Source of the DNA: Haloarcula sp. CBA1127
Lineage (GTDB): Archaea; Halobacteriota; Halobacteria; Halobacteriales; Haloarculaceae
Assembly (NCBI RefSeq): GCF_001485575.1
Contig: NZ_BCNB01000006.1
Coordinates: 1,240,001 to 1,304,000, forward strand
Direction of reading: 5' to 3'
DNA length: 64,000 bases
The position numbers and the translations under genes are program-made. The stretch's first letter is position 1. The number at the start of each line of letters is the position of its first letter. The notes beneath the pieces were generated by a model. The model was not told the origin of the DNA, ran no database searches, and saw only the letters and a list, made by a program, of their open reading frames with translations. This document shows positions 41,830-50,780 of the stretch, piece after piece.

Positions 41830-42657
41830 ATGCACGACGAGGAGCCAGCGGAGAACATCAGCGGCGGGACCGCTGGCGGTGGCCAGTCGGCAACGTTCGA
41901 CCCGGAGACGGCAGGGACGCGAGCCGAAGCCGTCGTCGACCGTCTCGGCGAGATGTACTGGACGAAGACCTACGGCGGCCGGGACGCCTTCGAATGCCTC
42001 GTCCGGACAATTCTCAGCCAGAACACGTCTGACAAGGCGAGCCAGCCCGCTCACGACGAACTGATGGCGCGGTATGGCGGCGGTGAGGACGCGAACAGCG
42101 AGGGAGACACCGACCTCGCCCACGCGCTGGCCGACGCCGACCAGCCCGAACTCGCTGAAACCATCTCCTCGGCCGGGCTTTACAATCAGAAGTCCGAGCG
42201 CATCATCGCCCTCGCTCAGCGTATCTGCGAGGAGTACGGCGGCGAAACTGGATTTGATGAGTTCGTCCGAGAGAGCGACCCCGCGGCGGTGCGGTCGACG
42301 CTACTCGACATGAACGGTGTCGGCCCGAAGACGGCCGACTGCGTCCTGCTGTTCGCGGGCGGCCGCGGCGGCGTCTTTCCCGTCGATACACATGTCCACC
42401 GCATCGCCCGCCGGATGGGACTGGCCCCGGCCGACGCCGACCACGAGACCGTTCGCGAGCATCTGGAGCGCGACGTGCCCGCGGAGAAGTGCGGCTTCGG
42501 CCATACCGCGATGATTCAGTTCGGCAGGGAGTACTGCTCGGCCAGAAAGCCGGCCTGTCTGGACGACCCCGATGCGTGCCCGCTGGCGGGCCACTGCGAT
42601 CAGGTCGGCGTGTATCCGGCCACTGATGAGGTCGTCGACCCCTCGGAAACTGTCTGA
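41830..42657 (+). CDS. nth: Endonuclease III (Nth), DNA glycosylase/AP lyase
   Basis: A 275-residue HhH-GPD glycosylase for oxidised pyrimidines. The helix-hairpin-helix LDMNGVGPKTAD (159-170) gives catalytic Lys167, and VDTHVHR gives Asp186. Four C-terminal cysteines for a [4Fe-4S] cluster are present, spaced C-x6-C-x6-C-x5-C; the usual pattern has x2 in the middle. An acidic 30-residue N-tail precedes the core. The ATG at 41830 is used because upstream in-frame codons lack family character. Confidence 0.9.
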   Translation: MHDEEPAENISGGTAGGGQSATFDPETAGTRAEAVVDRLGEMYWTKTYGGRDAFECLVRTILSQNTSDKASQPAHDELMARYGGGEDANSEGDTDLAHALADADQPELAETISSAGLYNQKSERIIALAQRICEEYGGETGFDEFVRESDPAAVRSTLLDMNGVGPKTADCVLLFAGGRGGVFPVDTHVHRIARRMGLAPADADHETVREHLERDVPAEKCGFGHTAMIQFGREYCSARKPACLDDPDACPLAGHCDQVGVYPATDEVVDPSETV

Positions 42658-42688
42658 CACGCTTCACAGTATACTGTCGGTACGGCCG

Positions 42689-43996
42689 ATGTGTGCTGGT
42701 CGCTACTTCTTCCCGTTAGAAAACAAACTGTACCGTGCCACGATCGCTGTCGGATTTATCACTCCTATCTTCACCCTGTTTCTCCTGCGAACGCTGTCCT
42801 TCACACAGGTCGGTGCCCTCTCAGCAATCTACTCAGGGCTATCTGTCGTCGGCGAGATCCCGACAGGCTACGTCGGTGACAGGCTCGGGCGGCGGGCGAG
42901 CCTCCTTCTCAGCGTGCTGTTCACCGTTGTCTCCCTCGCGGGCTTCGTTCTCGCGTCGGGTTTCCTCTGGTACGCCTTCCTTTATGCACTGTGGGCGCTA
43001 TCGCTGACGTTACGCTCGGGTAGCATGGATGCGTGGCTGTACGATACGCTCACTGAACGACTGGATAACGGGAACTTCAGTCATATCCGTGGCCGGGGCG
43101 ACGCAGTACAGAAGTGGACTGCAGCGGTCTCGATGGTTGCCGGTGGTCTGCTGTATGGGCTGCACCCAACCTATCCGTTCGTTGCTGCGGTCGGTTTCAA
43201 CAGTCTCGGCTTTCTCAGCCTGCTCTCACTGCCGAAAAATCGCCAGTACGCCGCCCGGGGTGATGACGGGAACTCCGCCGACCGTCTCGATCCACTGGAA
43301 ACCGTCTCCGTCATCTACACGTATCTGGCTCGACCGCCGCTTCGGGCACTGATCCTGTACATCGGGCTGTTCTATGCCGTATTGGGCGTTTCTAGCACCT
43401 ACGTCCAGCCGATGGTCGTCGAGACGCTGGGGCCGTACGCCACCGCTATCGGCGTTCGGGTTCCCGCCGGTGGGCCGATCGCGGCGGCGCGAGCAGGCGA
43501 AGCCGGCGCAGCACTTGCGCTCGGACTGGGTGTGCTGTACGCCGCCCTGACAGCAGTGGCATCCGCTGGCGGCTACTACGCGGGCGTAGTTGAGGACTGT
43601 CTCGGCGTCCGCAAAGCCGTGGTCGTCGTGCCAGCCCTGACGGCTGTTGCACTCGTGGTACCGCTGTGGCTCGCGCTTGCGGCACTCCCGGCGTTTGCGA
43701 CGATGCGAACCGCGAAGCCGCTGGTCCAGCCGATCGCTAACGGATACATTAACGACCATGTCGAGGCGGTCGGACGGGCGACGTTGCTCTCCGCGGTGTC
43801 GATGTTGCATATGATGCTCCGGACGCCGCTGGCGCTTGCTGCTGGGATGCTGGCGGATGCAACCACGGCGACCACGACAGTCGCAGCGCTTGGCGGCCTG
43901 TTTCTCGTCACTGGTGGAGCGGTCTGGCTGTTGGGCGAGATTGCACCTGAAACAGGAGCTGTATCTGGTGACAGGGCCAGCAAATCAGCGTCGTAA
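42689..43996 (+). CDS. MFS transporter
   Basis: A 435-residue membrane protein with about 12 hydrophobic segments. The MFS motif A is present after helix 2 as GEIPTGYVGDRLGRRAS. The pattern with AIYSGLSVVGEIPTG resembles the MFS drug/sugar exporter group that is common in haloarchaea; the substrate is unknown. The start is the ATG at 42689, 31 bp after nth. Confidence 0.82.
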   Translation: MCAGRYFFPLENKLYRATIAVGFITPIFTLFLLRTLSFTQVGALSAIYSGLSVVGEIPTGYVGDRLGRRASLLLSVLFTVVSLAGFVLASGFLWYAFLYALWALSLTLRSGSMDAWLYDTLTERLDNGNFSHIRGRGDAVQKWTAAVSMVAGGLLYGLHPTYPFVAAVGFNSLGFLSLLSLPKNRQYAARGDDGNSADRLDPLETVSVIYTYLARPPLRALILYIGLFYAVLGVSSTYVQPMVVETLGPYATAIGVRVPAGGPIAAARAGEAGAALALGLGVLYAALTAVASAGGYYAGVVEDCLGVRKAVVVVPALTAVALVVPLWLALAALPAFATMRTAKPLVQPIANGYINDHVEAVGRATLLSAVSMLHMMLRTPLALAAGMLADATTATTTVAALGGLFLVTGGAVWLLGEIAPETGAVSGDRASKSAS

Positions 43997-44107
43997 ATCT
44001 ATCAGTAGTCGGCCGGAAATCCTCCTCGGCCGGAATTAGATCGAACGCTTCCGGGGCGACAGAGGCGTGCCCCGACGACAGCGCGGTTCTGTCAGTTCGT
44101 CTCCCGA

Positions 44108-45139
44108 TTATGCCCGGTGGCCCCAGCGCTCGCCGTCCTCGGCGTAGCGGGCGCTCACGATCCGGTTGAACTGGTCGTCGGACAGCGAGATGTCCGTCGC
44201 GCCGACGTTCTCGTCGAGCTGGTCAACGGTGCGAGCGCCGACGATGGGGACGCAGGTAAAGTCCGGCTGTTCGATGAGCCAGCGGAGCGCGACCTGTGCG
44301 GGCGTGGCGTCGAGTTCGTCCGCGACGGTGCGGAGTTCGTCAAGGACGTGCCAGCCGCGCTCGGAGAGGTAGAAGTCCTCGAAGCGGTCGGACAGCGAGC
44401 CCCGGGAGCCCTCCGGTCCCTCGAAGGCCGTCGGGTCGTCGTCGTCCGTGCGCTCGTATTTGCCCGTGAGGAAGCCGCCGGCCAGCGGCGAGTACGGACA
44501 AACGGCCATGTCCTGGTCGGCACACACATCGAGGTAGTCTTTCACGTCGTCGCGGTAGCCGGCGTGGAACAGCGGCTGGGTCACCTCGAAGCGCTCGTAG
44601 TCCTCAACGTCGCTCTTCCAGAGGGCTTTCGTGAGCTGCCAGGCGGCCATCGTCGACGCGCCGAGATGGTGGACCTTCCCCGAACGGACGAGGTCGTCGA
44701 GCGTCGACAGCGTCTCCTCGATGTCGCTGTGCTCGTCCCAGCGGTGGATGTAGTAGAGGTCGAGATAGTCCGTGTCGAGGCGGTCCAGCGTCCCCTCAAT
44801 CTGAGCGCGGATGTGCTTGCGCCCGAGGCCGGAGTCGTTGGGACCGGGTTCACCGCGCCCGTCGAAGGGGAAGTACACCTTCGAGGCGATGACGAAGTCC
44901 TCGCGGTCGTAGTCGTCGAGCCACTCGCCGATGTACTCCTCGCTAGTCCCGTTAGGATTGCCGTAGACGTTGGCGGTGTCGATGAAGTTGATGCCCCGCT
45001 CCCACGCCGCATCGAGCAGGTCGTGGGCCTCCTCACGGTCGGTCTCGACGACGCCGCCCGTCTCCCGGCCGAAGCGCCAGGTGCCGAAACACAGCTGTGA
45101 AACCGTCGTTCCGGTCGAACCGAGTCTGGTGTACTCCAT
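44108..45139 (-). CDS. Aldo/keto reductase
   Basis: A 343-residue AKR with a TIM-barrel. It has FIDTANVYG near 48-56 (Asp and Tyr of the tetrad), VIASKVYF (Lys) and YLDLYYIHRWDEHS (His), and the nucleotide-binding end VPIVGARTVDQLDEN. It should reduce carbonyls with NAD(P)H. The best match by motif is the general AKR11/YccK/yhdN-type group. The start MEYTRLGS is chosen; in-frame residues upstream lack family character. Confidence 0.88.
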   Translation of the reverse strand: MEYTRLGSTGTTVSQLCFGTWRFGRETGGVVETDREEAHDLLDAAWERGINFIDTANVYGNPNGTSEEYIGEWLDDYDREDFVIASKVYFPFDGRGEPGPNDSGLGRKHIRAQIEGTLDRLDTDYLDLYYIHRWDEHSDIEETLSTLDDLVRSGKVHHLGASTMAAWQLTKALWKSDVEDYERFEVTQPLFHAGYRDDVKDYLDVCADQDMAVCPYSPLAGGFLTGKYERTDDDDPTAFEGPEGSRGSLSDRFEDFYLSERGWHVLDELRTVADELDATPAQVALRWLIEQPDFTCVPIVGARTVDQLDENVGATDISLSDDQFNRIVSARYAEDGERWGHRA

Positions 45140-45232
45140 ATCGGGGGCACGACGGGCGACCCGAAAAAGGGGTACGGTCCCGGCGAAGGCTGTCCGGTAT
45201 CGGCCGCTCACTCGCTCTGTCGCACCCGCGAA

Positions 45233-45661
45233 TCAGGACTGACTGCCAGATGCTCGGGCGGCCACGACGACCAGCCCGGCCACCAGCACGAACGCCACCA
45301 GCGAGAGGTTCGGCACGGTCAGGCCGAGCACGCGGTACTGAATCTGTGCACAGCTGATCGCGCCGATGCCGCAGGTCGTCTGGCTCACCTGGAGCCAAGA
45401 GTGATAGGCCGCGATGGCGGCCCCCGGAACCGAAAGCGGCAGCGCCGTCCGGACGACGCTGGGACGGCGCTCAGCGGCGGCAACGCCGAGGACGACCACC
45501 AGCGGGTACATCAGAATGCGCTGATACCAGCAGAGCCGACAGGGTGTCAGCCCGAGACCCAGCGAGAGATAGAGGCTACTGGCCGTCGCAACGGTGGCGA
45601 CGGCAGTCGCCGCGGCCAACAGGAGCCGAGGTCGATCGGAGACGGATCGGGAGTCGACCAC
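45233..45661 (-). CDS. dsbB: Disulfide bond formation protein, DsbB family
   Basis: A 142-residue protein with four hydrophobic segments. It has the DsbB cysteine pair CRLC (41-44) after the first helix, and a second pair Cys97/Cys104 in the outer loop (TTCGIGAISC). It would reoxidise a DsbA partner with quinone. The start is GTG at 45661; the long in-frame extension upstream has no family character. It is downstream of a divergent small gene, and a DsbA-like lipoprotein occurs near 61 kb. Confidence 0.85.
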   Translation of the reverse strand: MVDSRSVSDRPRLLLAAATAVATVATASSLYLSLGLGLTPCRLCWYQRILMYPLVVVLGVAAAERRPSVVRTALPLSVPGAAIAAYHSWLQVSQTTCGIGAISCAQIQYRVLGLTVPNLSLVAFVLVAGLVVVAARASGSQS

Positions 45662-45778
45662 AGGAAAGCCAGTGTTTGCTGGCGGAAAAAGCGTTCCGAG
45701 AATCAGCCCCTTTCTTGGCTCCCGCTTGACCGGAGCGCCAGCGCTCGCTTTTTCAGGCCTGCCGCCGACAGCCAGCGT

Positions 45779-46081
45779 ATGCCCGACGATTCGGACCCCG
45801 AGGCGAACCTCGAACAGTGGAAGTCCGCGATGCAGGAAGAGCACGCTGAGGCCATCGCAAACCCGGACCCCGACGAGTCCCACCAGATAGAGGGCGTGGC
45901 ACAGGTCACATATCGGGTGACCTTCGACTACGACGCTGACGAGGACGTACTCGACCGGGCCAGCGCCGAGGAGGTCGACGACCTGACCGACCCCGAACTC
46001 CTCTCCTGTGCGTGTGGCGTTCGTGGGATGACGCCCGAGGAAGCCCGGGAGCACATGGCCGCCGCTGTCGAGCAGCAGTAA
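45779..46081 (+). CDS. Small acidic conserved haloarchaeal protein
   Basis: A 100-residue acidic protein (EQWKSAMQEEHAEAIANPDPDES...). It has a CAC pair in LSCACGVRGMTPEEAREH near the C-terminus, and the fold is probably alpha/beta with a final helix. Domain DUF58xx-type small proteins of this look are common in the Halobacteria, but I cannot name the family. It is divergent from dsbB and convergent with the phosphoribosyltransferase gene. Confidence 0.65.
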   Translation: MPDDSDPEANLEQWKSAMQEEHAEAIANPDPDESHQIEGVAQVTYRVTFDYDADEDVLDRASAEEVDDLTDPELLSCACGVRGMTPEEAREHMAAAVEQQ

Positions 46082-46102
46082 CGGCTCGCAGCAGGTGGCA
46101 CC

Positions 46103-46651
46103 TCAGTCGTGGATAGTCACGCCGTCCTGGTCGACCGAGATGTCGAGCAGGCTGGTCACATCGTAGTCAGTGTCGTCAAGTGCTGACTCGCCCTGCTTTC
46201 GGAAGACGACGACGATGTCAGAGATGTCCGCTCCGATGTCGTCGAGCGCCTCGCAGATGGATGCCATCGTTCCGCCGGTCGAGAGCAGGTCGTCGACGAT
46301 AAGCAGGTCGTCGCCCGCCTCGATGTCGTTGATGAACATCTCCGATTCGGAATAGCCGGTCGTCTTGTGCAGCGGCACCTCATCCTCAAGGCCGTAGGAG
46401 CGCTTGCGGATGACCACGAGCGGGATATCCGTCTGCAGTGAGAGCGCGGTCGCGATGTGGATGCCCATCGCCTCCGGCGCGACAATCTTGTCCACGTCGA
46501 GGTCGGCCGCCCGTGTCACGCCGACGACGACCTCACGGAGGAGTTCCGGCTCCAGCATCGGCACGCCGTTGCTGAGCGGGTGGACCAGGTAGGAGTATCC
46601 ATCCTTGTCGATGATCGGGGCCTCGTGTAGCGACTCGCGGAGCTTCTCCAT
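46103..46651 (-). CDS. HGPRT/APRT-like phosphoribosyltransferase
   Basis: A 182-residue phosphoribosyltransferase. The PRPP-binding motif LLIVDDLLSTGGTMAS (about 117-132) is clear, and VAPEAMGIHIATALS and VIRKRSYGLEDE are purine-PRTase-like. It should convert a free purine base with PRPP to the nucleotide; haloarchaeal members are often labelled HGPRTase-like. The start MEKLRESL is preferred over a longer frame. The base preference (hypoxanthine/guanine or adenine) is undecided. Confidence 0.85.
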   Translation of the reverse strand: MEKLRESLHEAPIIDKDGYSYLVHPLSNGVPMLEPELLREVVVGVTRAADLDVDKIVAPEAMGIHIATALSLQTDIPLVVIRKRSYGLEDEVPLHKTTGYSESEMFINDIEAGDDLLIVDDLLSTGGTMASICEALDDIGADISDIVVVFRKQGESALDDTDYDVTSLLDISVDQDGVTIHD

Positions 46652-46766
46652 GCCCCCGTTACCTGAAGCGGGACAATAAACCGTTCGAGGCTCCGCCGCG
46701 GTGTGTGCAACGGTAGCACGCTGTGATTCGAACGGTTCGCGCACACTGCCCGCACAGAGGACGACC

Positions 46767-48290
46767 TCAGTCCGCCGTCGAGGCTGAGCGGTCCTGTTTC
46801 GTCTCGAGCGGGCTGTCCTCGATGATGTCCCGGGCGGTGTGTTCGCCGCTGATAAGGCACATCGGCATCCCGATGCCAGGCGTCGTGTAGGCCCCAGTGT
46901 AGTAGAGCCCGTCAAGGCCGGCGCGGTGGCCGGGACGGAGCGGCCCGGTCTGGAACAGGGTATGTGCCAGTCCGAGGGCCGTCCCCTGGGGGTCGCCATA
47001 GCGCTCGGCGAACTCGCTGACACACGCAGTCTCTTCGACGACGATGCGGTCGCGAAGGTCAACGCCGGTCTGTTCGGCGAGGTCGTCGAGAACAAACTCC
47101 CGATACTCTTCACGAATGTCGGGACCGTCGTCCAGCCCCGGCGCGATGGGGACGAGGACGACGACGGCGTGGTGGCCGTCGGGAGCGACTGTCTCGTCGG
47201 TCTTCGACGTGACCGAGAGATAGTAGGCAGGGTCGTCGGGCCACGCCGGCCGGTCGAATATCTGCTCGAAGTGGTCGTCCCAGTCCGTCGGCAGGACCAG
47301 CGAGTGGTGGGCCAGCGGGTCCACGTCGCCCTCGACGCCGAGATACAGCATGAACGCTGACGGCGCGTACGTCTGGTCGTCCCAGTGGTCCGGGTCGTGG
47401 TCGCGGGCAGCGGGGTCAAGCAGATTCTGTTCGGTGTAGGCGGGGTTGGCGTTGCTGACCACGACGTCGGAGGCGACGACGCCGTCCTCGGTGGTCAGTT
47501 CGAACGCCCCCGCCTCGCCGGCGATGTGCTGGACCTCGGTCCCGGTCTGAATGTCGACGCCGAGCTCCCGAGCCAGCGACCCGAGGCCGTCGACGACGCC
47601 GGCGATGCCGCCTTCGGGGTAGAACACGTTCATGTTCAGGTCGACGTGGCTCATGATGCTGTACAGCGCGGGAGTGTTGTGTGGCGCGCCGCCCAGAAAC
47701 ACCAGCGTGTATTCGAGTAACTGCCGGAGCTTCGGGTGGTTGATGTAGCGGCTGACGTAGTCGTCCATCGAGCCGAACAGTCGGGCCCGCGGCGCAAGCG
47801 GGAGCAGGTCGGTGTCGACGTAGTCACGCAGCCGTTCGCGGCCCTCGTAGACGACCCGGTCCATCGCGAGGTCGTAGTTCTGCTCAGCCGTGTCGAGGTA
47901 GTCGACCAGCGCGTCGCCGGCCCCGTCCTCGTAGGATTCGAACACCTCGTACGCGTTCTCGCGGTTTGGCCGCATCGTCACACGGTCGCCGTCCTTCCAG
48001 AACACCCGGTACTGGGGGTCCAACCGTTCCAGTTCGTAGTAGTCTGCGGGCTCGCGGTCGAAGTGCCCGAAGAAGCGCTCGAACACGTCGGGCATCAGGT
48101 ACCATGACGGACCGGTGTCGAACCGGAAGCCGTCGCGTTCAAGGACGCCCGCGTGGCCGCCGAGGCGGTCGTGGCGTTCGAGCAATTGCACGTCGGCCCC
48201 GGCGTCGGCCAGATAGCACGCAGCCGAGAGGCCGCCGAAGCCGCCGCCGATGACGGTCACCGTCCGGTCGCTTGGGAGGCCATCACGCAT
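46767..48290 (-). CDS. Phytoene desaturase-type flavoprotein (CrtI family)
   Basis: A 507-residue CrtI-like enzyme: FAD motif VIGGGFGGLSAACYL (about 13-27), ERHDRLGGHAG, FDTGPSWYLMP and the C-terminal GLYYTGAYTTPGIGMPMCLISGE. It acts in carotenoid desaturation, the route to lycopene and bacterioruberin. Which step (phytoene desaturation or 3,4-desaturation, CrtD-like) cannot be settled here. It faces the Brp/Blh-like gene across 149 bp. Confidence 0.85.
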   Translation of the reverse strand: MRDGLPSDRTVTVIGGGFGGLSAACYLADAGADVQLLERHDRLGGHAGVLERDGFRFDTGPSWYLMPDVFERFFGHFDREPADYYELERLDPQYRVFWKDGDRVTMRPNRENAYEVFESYEDGAGDALVDYLDTAEQNYDLAMDRVVYEGRERLRDYVDTDLLPLAPRARLFGSMDDYVSRYINHPKLRQLLEYTLVFLGGAPHNTPALYSIMSHVDLNMNVFYPEGGIAGVVDGLGSLARELGVDIQTGTEVQHIAGEAGAFELTTEDGVVASDVVVSNANPAYTEQNLLDPAARDHDPDHWDDQTYAPSAFMLYLGVEGDVDPLAHHSLVLPTDWDDHFEQIFDRPAWPDDPAYYLSVTSKTDETVAPDGHHAVVVLVPIAPGLDDGPDIREEYREFVLDDLAEQTGVDLRDRIVVEETACVSEFAERYGDPQGTALGLAHTLFQTGPLRPGHRAGLDGLYYTGAYTTPGIGMPMCLISGEHTARDIIEDSPLETKQDRSASTAD

Positions 48291-48408
48291 AGCAGCCGCT
48301 AGCGACTATGATTGAAAAAGGGTTCCTCGGATTCCCAGCGCTTCACAACGGATATCTCATCATTCAAAACAGCGGTCTGTTCCCAGTCTGCTGGAATCCA
48401 TTGCATCG

Positions 48409-48414
48409 TTTATT
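48409..48414 (+). promoter_or_regulatory. TATA-like box of the Brp/Blh-like gene
   Basis: TTTATT lies 26-31 bp before the ATG at 48440, giving a leaderless start. Confidence 0.45.
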
Positions 48415-48439
48415 GTGAGTATTTCCCTAGGCTCGCGAT

Positions 48440-49504
48440 ATGCCTACGACCGGCCTGGGGTCCGTCTGGCAGCGGCATCGGGACACCGACCGCCATCCGT
48501 CGCTCTTGCTTTCGCGGGCGAGCCTGCTAGTACTCGCTGTCACATTCGGTCTCCTCGGCGCTGCCGAAGTCAGAGTTCCGCTCCGGGCCCAGATGGTGGT
48601 GTACCTCGTCGGGATGGTTGCGCTCAATCTCCCCCACGGCGGGTACGAACACTTCGAGAATCTCCGCCGCCGTCGCCCCTCGTTCCGCTGGCGCTACGTC
48701 GCTGTGTATCTGACCGCTATCGGCGGGTTCGTCGGCCTGTTCCTCGCCGCGCCGGTCGCCGGCCTCGCGCTGGCGCTGACCGTCGCTATGGCGAAGGGTG
48801 GCCTCGGCGGCCTGCAGGTGCTGGAGGCCACGAGCGGCACTGCTCATTTGCAGACCCGGTTCCAGCGTGGTCTGGCGGCGGCTGTCCGCGGCGGTGCGGT
48901 GATGCTCGTCCCAATCGTGTTCTGGCCGCAGACGTTCCACGCGTTTAGTTCGCTGATGGTCGGCCTCGTCGAACCGGGCGCACTCTCGTCGTACGCAGGC
49001 TCGTTCGACACGACTCGGCTCGTCATCGGGTCGGGCTACGGGCTCGCCCTGACGGCGCATATCGTGCTGGGATACGTGCGCGGCGGCGGCCGCTCCTGGC
49101 TCGTCGATGCCGGAGAATCGTTGCTCCTTGCGGTATTCTTCGCGTCTGTCCCGGTCCTCGTCGCCGTTGGCCTGTACTTCCCGTTCTGGTACTCCGCCCG
49201 ACAGGTGGCGCGGACGGCGTCCGTCGAGACGGAGCCGGTCGGCGACGAGCGCTGGGACCTGCTCGGCGGCGCGGACCCCTCGACCGTTGCACTCCGCGCC
49301 TGGGTCGTCCTCATCGTCGGAGCGTTGGCCACCTTCGGCGTCCTCGTCGCCGTCTACTGGGCGTTCCCGAACCCGCTTGGAACGAGTGACCTGCTCCCCG
49401 GCGCGGTAGCGTTCTGGAGTATGTTTATCAGCATCGTTGCGCTCCCACACATCGTCGTCGGGTCACTTCTCGACCGGGACCGGGGTATCTGGTACGTGCC
49501 GTGA
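48440..49504 (+). CDS. Brp/Blh-like membrane protein lacking two metal-ligand histidines
   Basis: A 354-residue protein with about nine hydrophobic segments. It has Brp/Blh family blocks: LPHGGYEH (His66, His71), GTAHLQTRF (His136), the RGGAVMLVPIVFWP helix, LYFPFWYSARQVAR and ALPHIVVG. Brp/Blh proteins cleave beta-carotene to retinal using iron held by four histidines. The WHxxRH pair reads WYSARQ here (Tyr251, Gln255), so two ligands are missing and activity is doubtful. It may use another carotenoid or be non-catalytic. It is divergent from crtI. Confidence 0.75.
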   Translation: MPTTGLGSVWQRHRDTDRHPSLLLSRASLLVLAVTFGLLGAAEVRVPLRAQMVVYLVGMVALNLPHGGYEHFENLRRRRPSFRWRYVAVYLTAIGGFVGLFLAAPVAGLALALTVAMAKGGLGGLQVLEATSGTAHLQTRFQRGLAAAVRGGAVMLVPIVFWPQTFHAFSSLMVGLVEPGALSSYAGSFDTTRLVIGSGYGLALTAHIVLGYVRGGGRSWLVDAGESLLLAVFFASVPVLVAVGLYFPFWYSARQVARTASVETEPVGDERWDLLGGADPSTVALRAWVVLIVGALATFGVLVAVYWAFPNPLGTSDLLPGAVAFWSMFISIVALPHIVVGSLLDRDRGIWYVP

Positions 49505-49582
49505 CGCCCCACTCCCGAGGAGGACAACGACGCCGACCCGCGGATGACTAGCTTTCTGTAGCTGGCGGACACCCGGGACAGT

Positions 49583-50773
49583 ATGTCCGAACTCCGCCCC
49601 GTCCCGGCGACCGACCGCGAAGCCTGCCAGCGGATACTCCAGTACGCGTTCGCGCCTGAAACGGGTCCGGTGATGCCGGACCCGGACGGTGACTGGCCCC
49701 CATCGTTATTCGACCAGCGAGGCCTCTATGAGGGCGACACTCTCCGAGCGGTCTGCAAGCTGTACTTTCTCGACACGACCGTTCGCGGCGCGGCGACGAC
49801 GGTCGGTGGGCTCGGTGCGGTCGCGACACCACCCGAACACCGCGGACAGGGGCTCGCCGCCGACCTCTGTCGACACGCACTGTCTGCGTACCGCGAATCC
49901 GGTGTCGGGCTTGTCACCCTCTGGCCGTTTTCGACGCCGTTCTACCACCGTCTGGGCTGGGGGACGGCGAACACCTATCGCCGCTTCGACCTGCCGCCGT
50001 CGGCGCTCCCGGACGACGACACTGCCGGACAGATGGTCAGCCTTGACGCCGACGACTGGGAGCGGCTCCGCCGGGTCGAGACCGCTGCAGCCGCCGGGAC
50101 GGCGCTCTCGCTCCGGCGCTCGGAAGCGTGGTGGCGCGAGCGGACTCTCGCCGACTGGGACGACGACGGCGTCCCGTACTGCTACGGCTACGAACGCGAC
50201 GGTGAACTTCAGGGGTACGTCGTGTACACCGTCGCGGACGATGCTAATAACACGCTCTCGGTTTCGAATTTCGCGGCTGTCGACGAGGAAGCCCGCCGCG
50301 CGCTGTTCGCGTTTCTCGGGAGTCACGGCGCACAGATCGAGCGCGTCACACTCCAGTTGCCACCTGACGCTGACCTCCTCCATCGCGTCGACGACCCCGG
50401 CGCGGTCGACTGCACGGTCGAGGCCGGACCGATGGTTCGGCTCACCGACGTGGGCCACCTCGAACGCCTCGACTGGCCCGGGGGCGACCTCGACTGTACG
50501 CTCTCGGTCAGCGACCCGCTGCTTGATCACAACGACGGCCTGTTCCGGCTGTCAGTGAGCGGCGGCACTGCGACGGTCGACCCGCTTCCAGCCAGCGACT
50601 CGGAAGCCGATGTGGCTGTCGACATCGCGACGCTCTCCCAACTGACCGTCGGGACCCATGGCGTCGACGCCGCTGCACGGTTGGCCGGGCTGGAGATACT
50701 CGATGACTCGGTCCGCGATCCGCTCACGGACGTTTTCAAGCCCGAATCCGTCTATCTGGGCGAGTTCTTCTGA
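49583..50773 (+). CDS. Eis-like GNAT acetyltransferase
   Basis: A 396-residue protein of the Eis type. The N-terminal GNAT domain has the CoA motif ATPPEHRGQGLAADL (about 80-94), a second GNAT-like domain follows, and the last ~100 residues form the SCP2-like domain (LSVSDPLLDHNDGLFRLSVSGG...). Eis proteins acetylate amines including aminoglycosides; the haloarchaeal substrate is unknown. It starts 78 bp after the Brp/Blh-like gene, and is convergent with the CBS-domain gene. Confidence 0.8.
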   Translation: MSELRPVPATDREACQRILQYAFAPETGPVMPDPDGDWPPSLFDQRGLYEGDTLRAVCKLYFLDTTVRGAATTVGGLGAVATPPEHRGQGLAADLCRHALSAYRESGVGLVTLWPFSTPFYHRLGWGTANTYRRFDLPPSALPDDDTAGQMVSLDADDWERLRRVETAAAAGTALSLRRSEAWWRERTLADWDDDGVPYCYGYERDGELQGYVVYTVADDANNTLSVSNFAAVDEEARRALFAFLGSHGAQIERVTLQLPPDADLLHRVDDPGAVDCTVEAGPMVRLTDVGHLERLDWPGGDLDCTLSVSDPLLDHNDGLFRLSVSGGTATVDPLPASDSEADVAVDIATLSQLTVGTHGVDAAARLAGLEILDDSVRDPLTDVFKPESVYLGEFF

Positions 50774-50780
50774 CCGTCAC

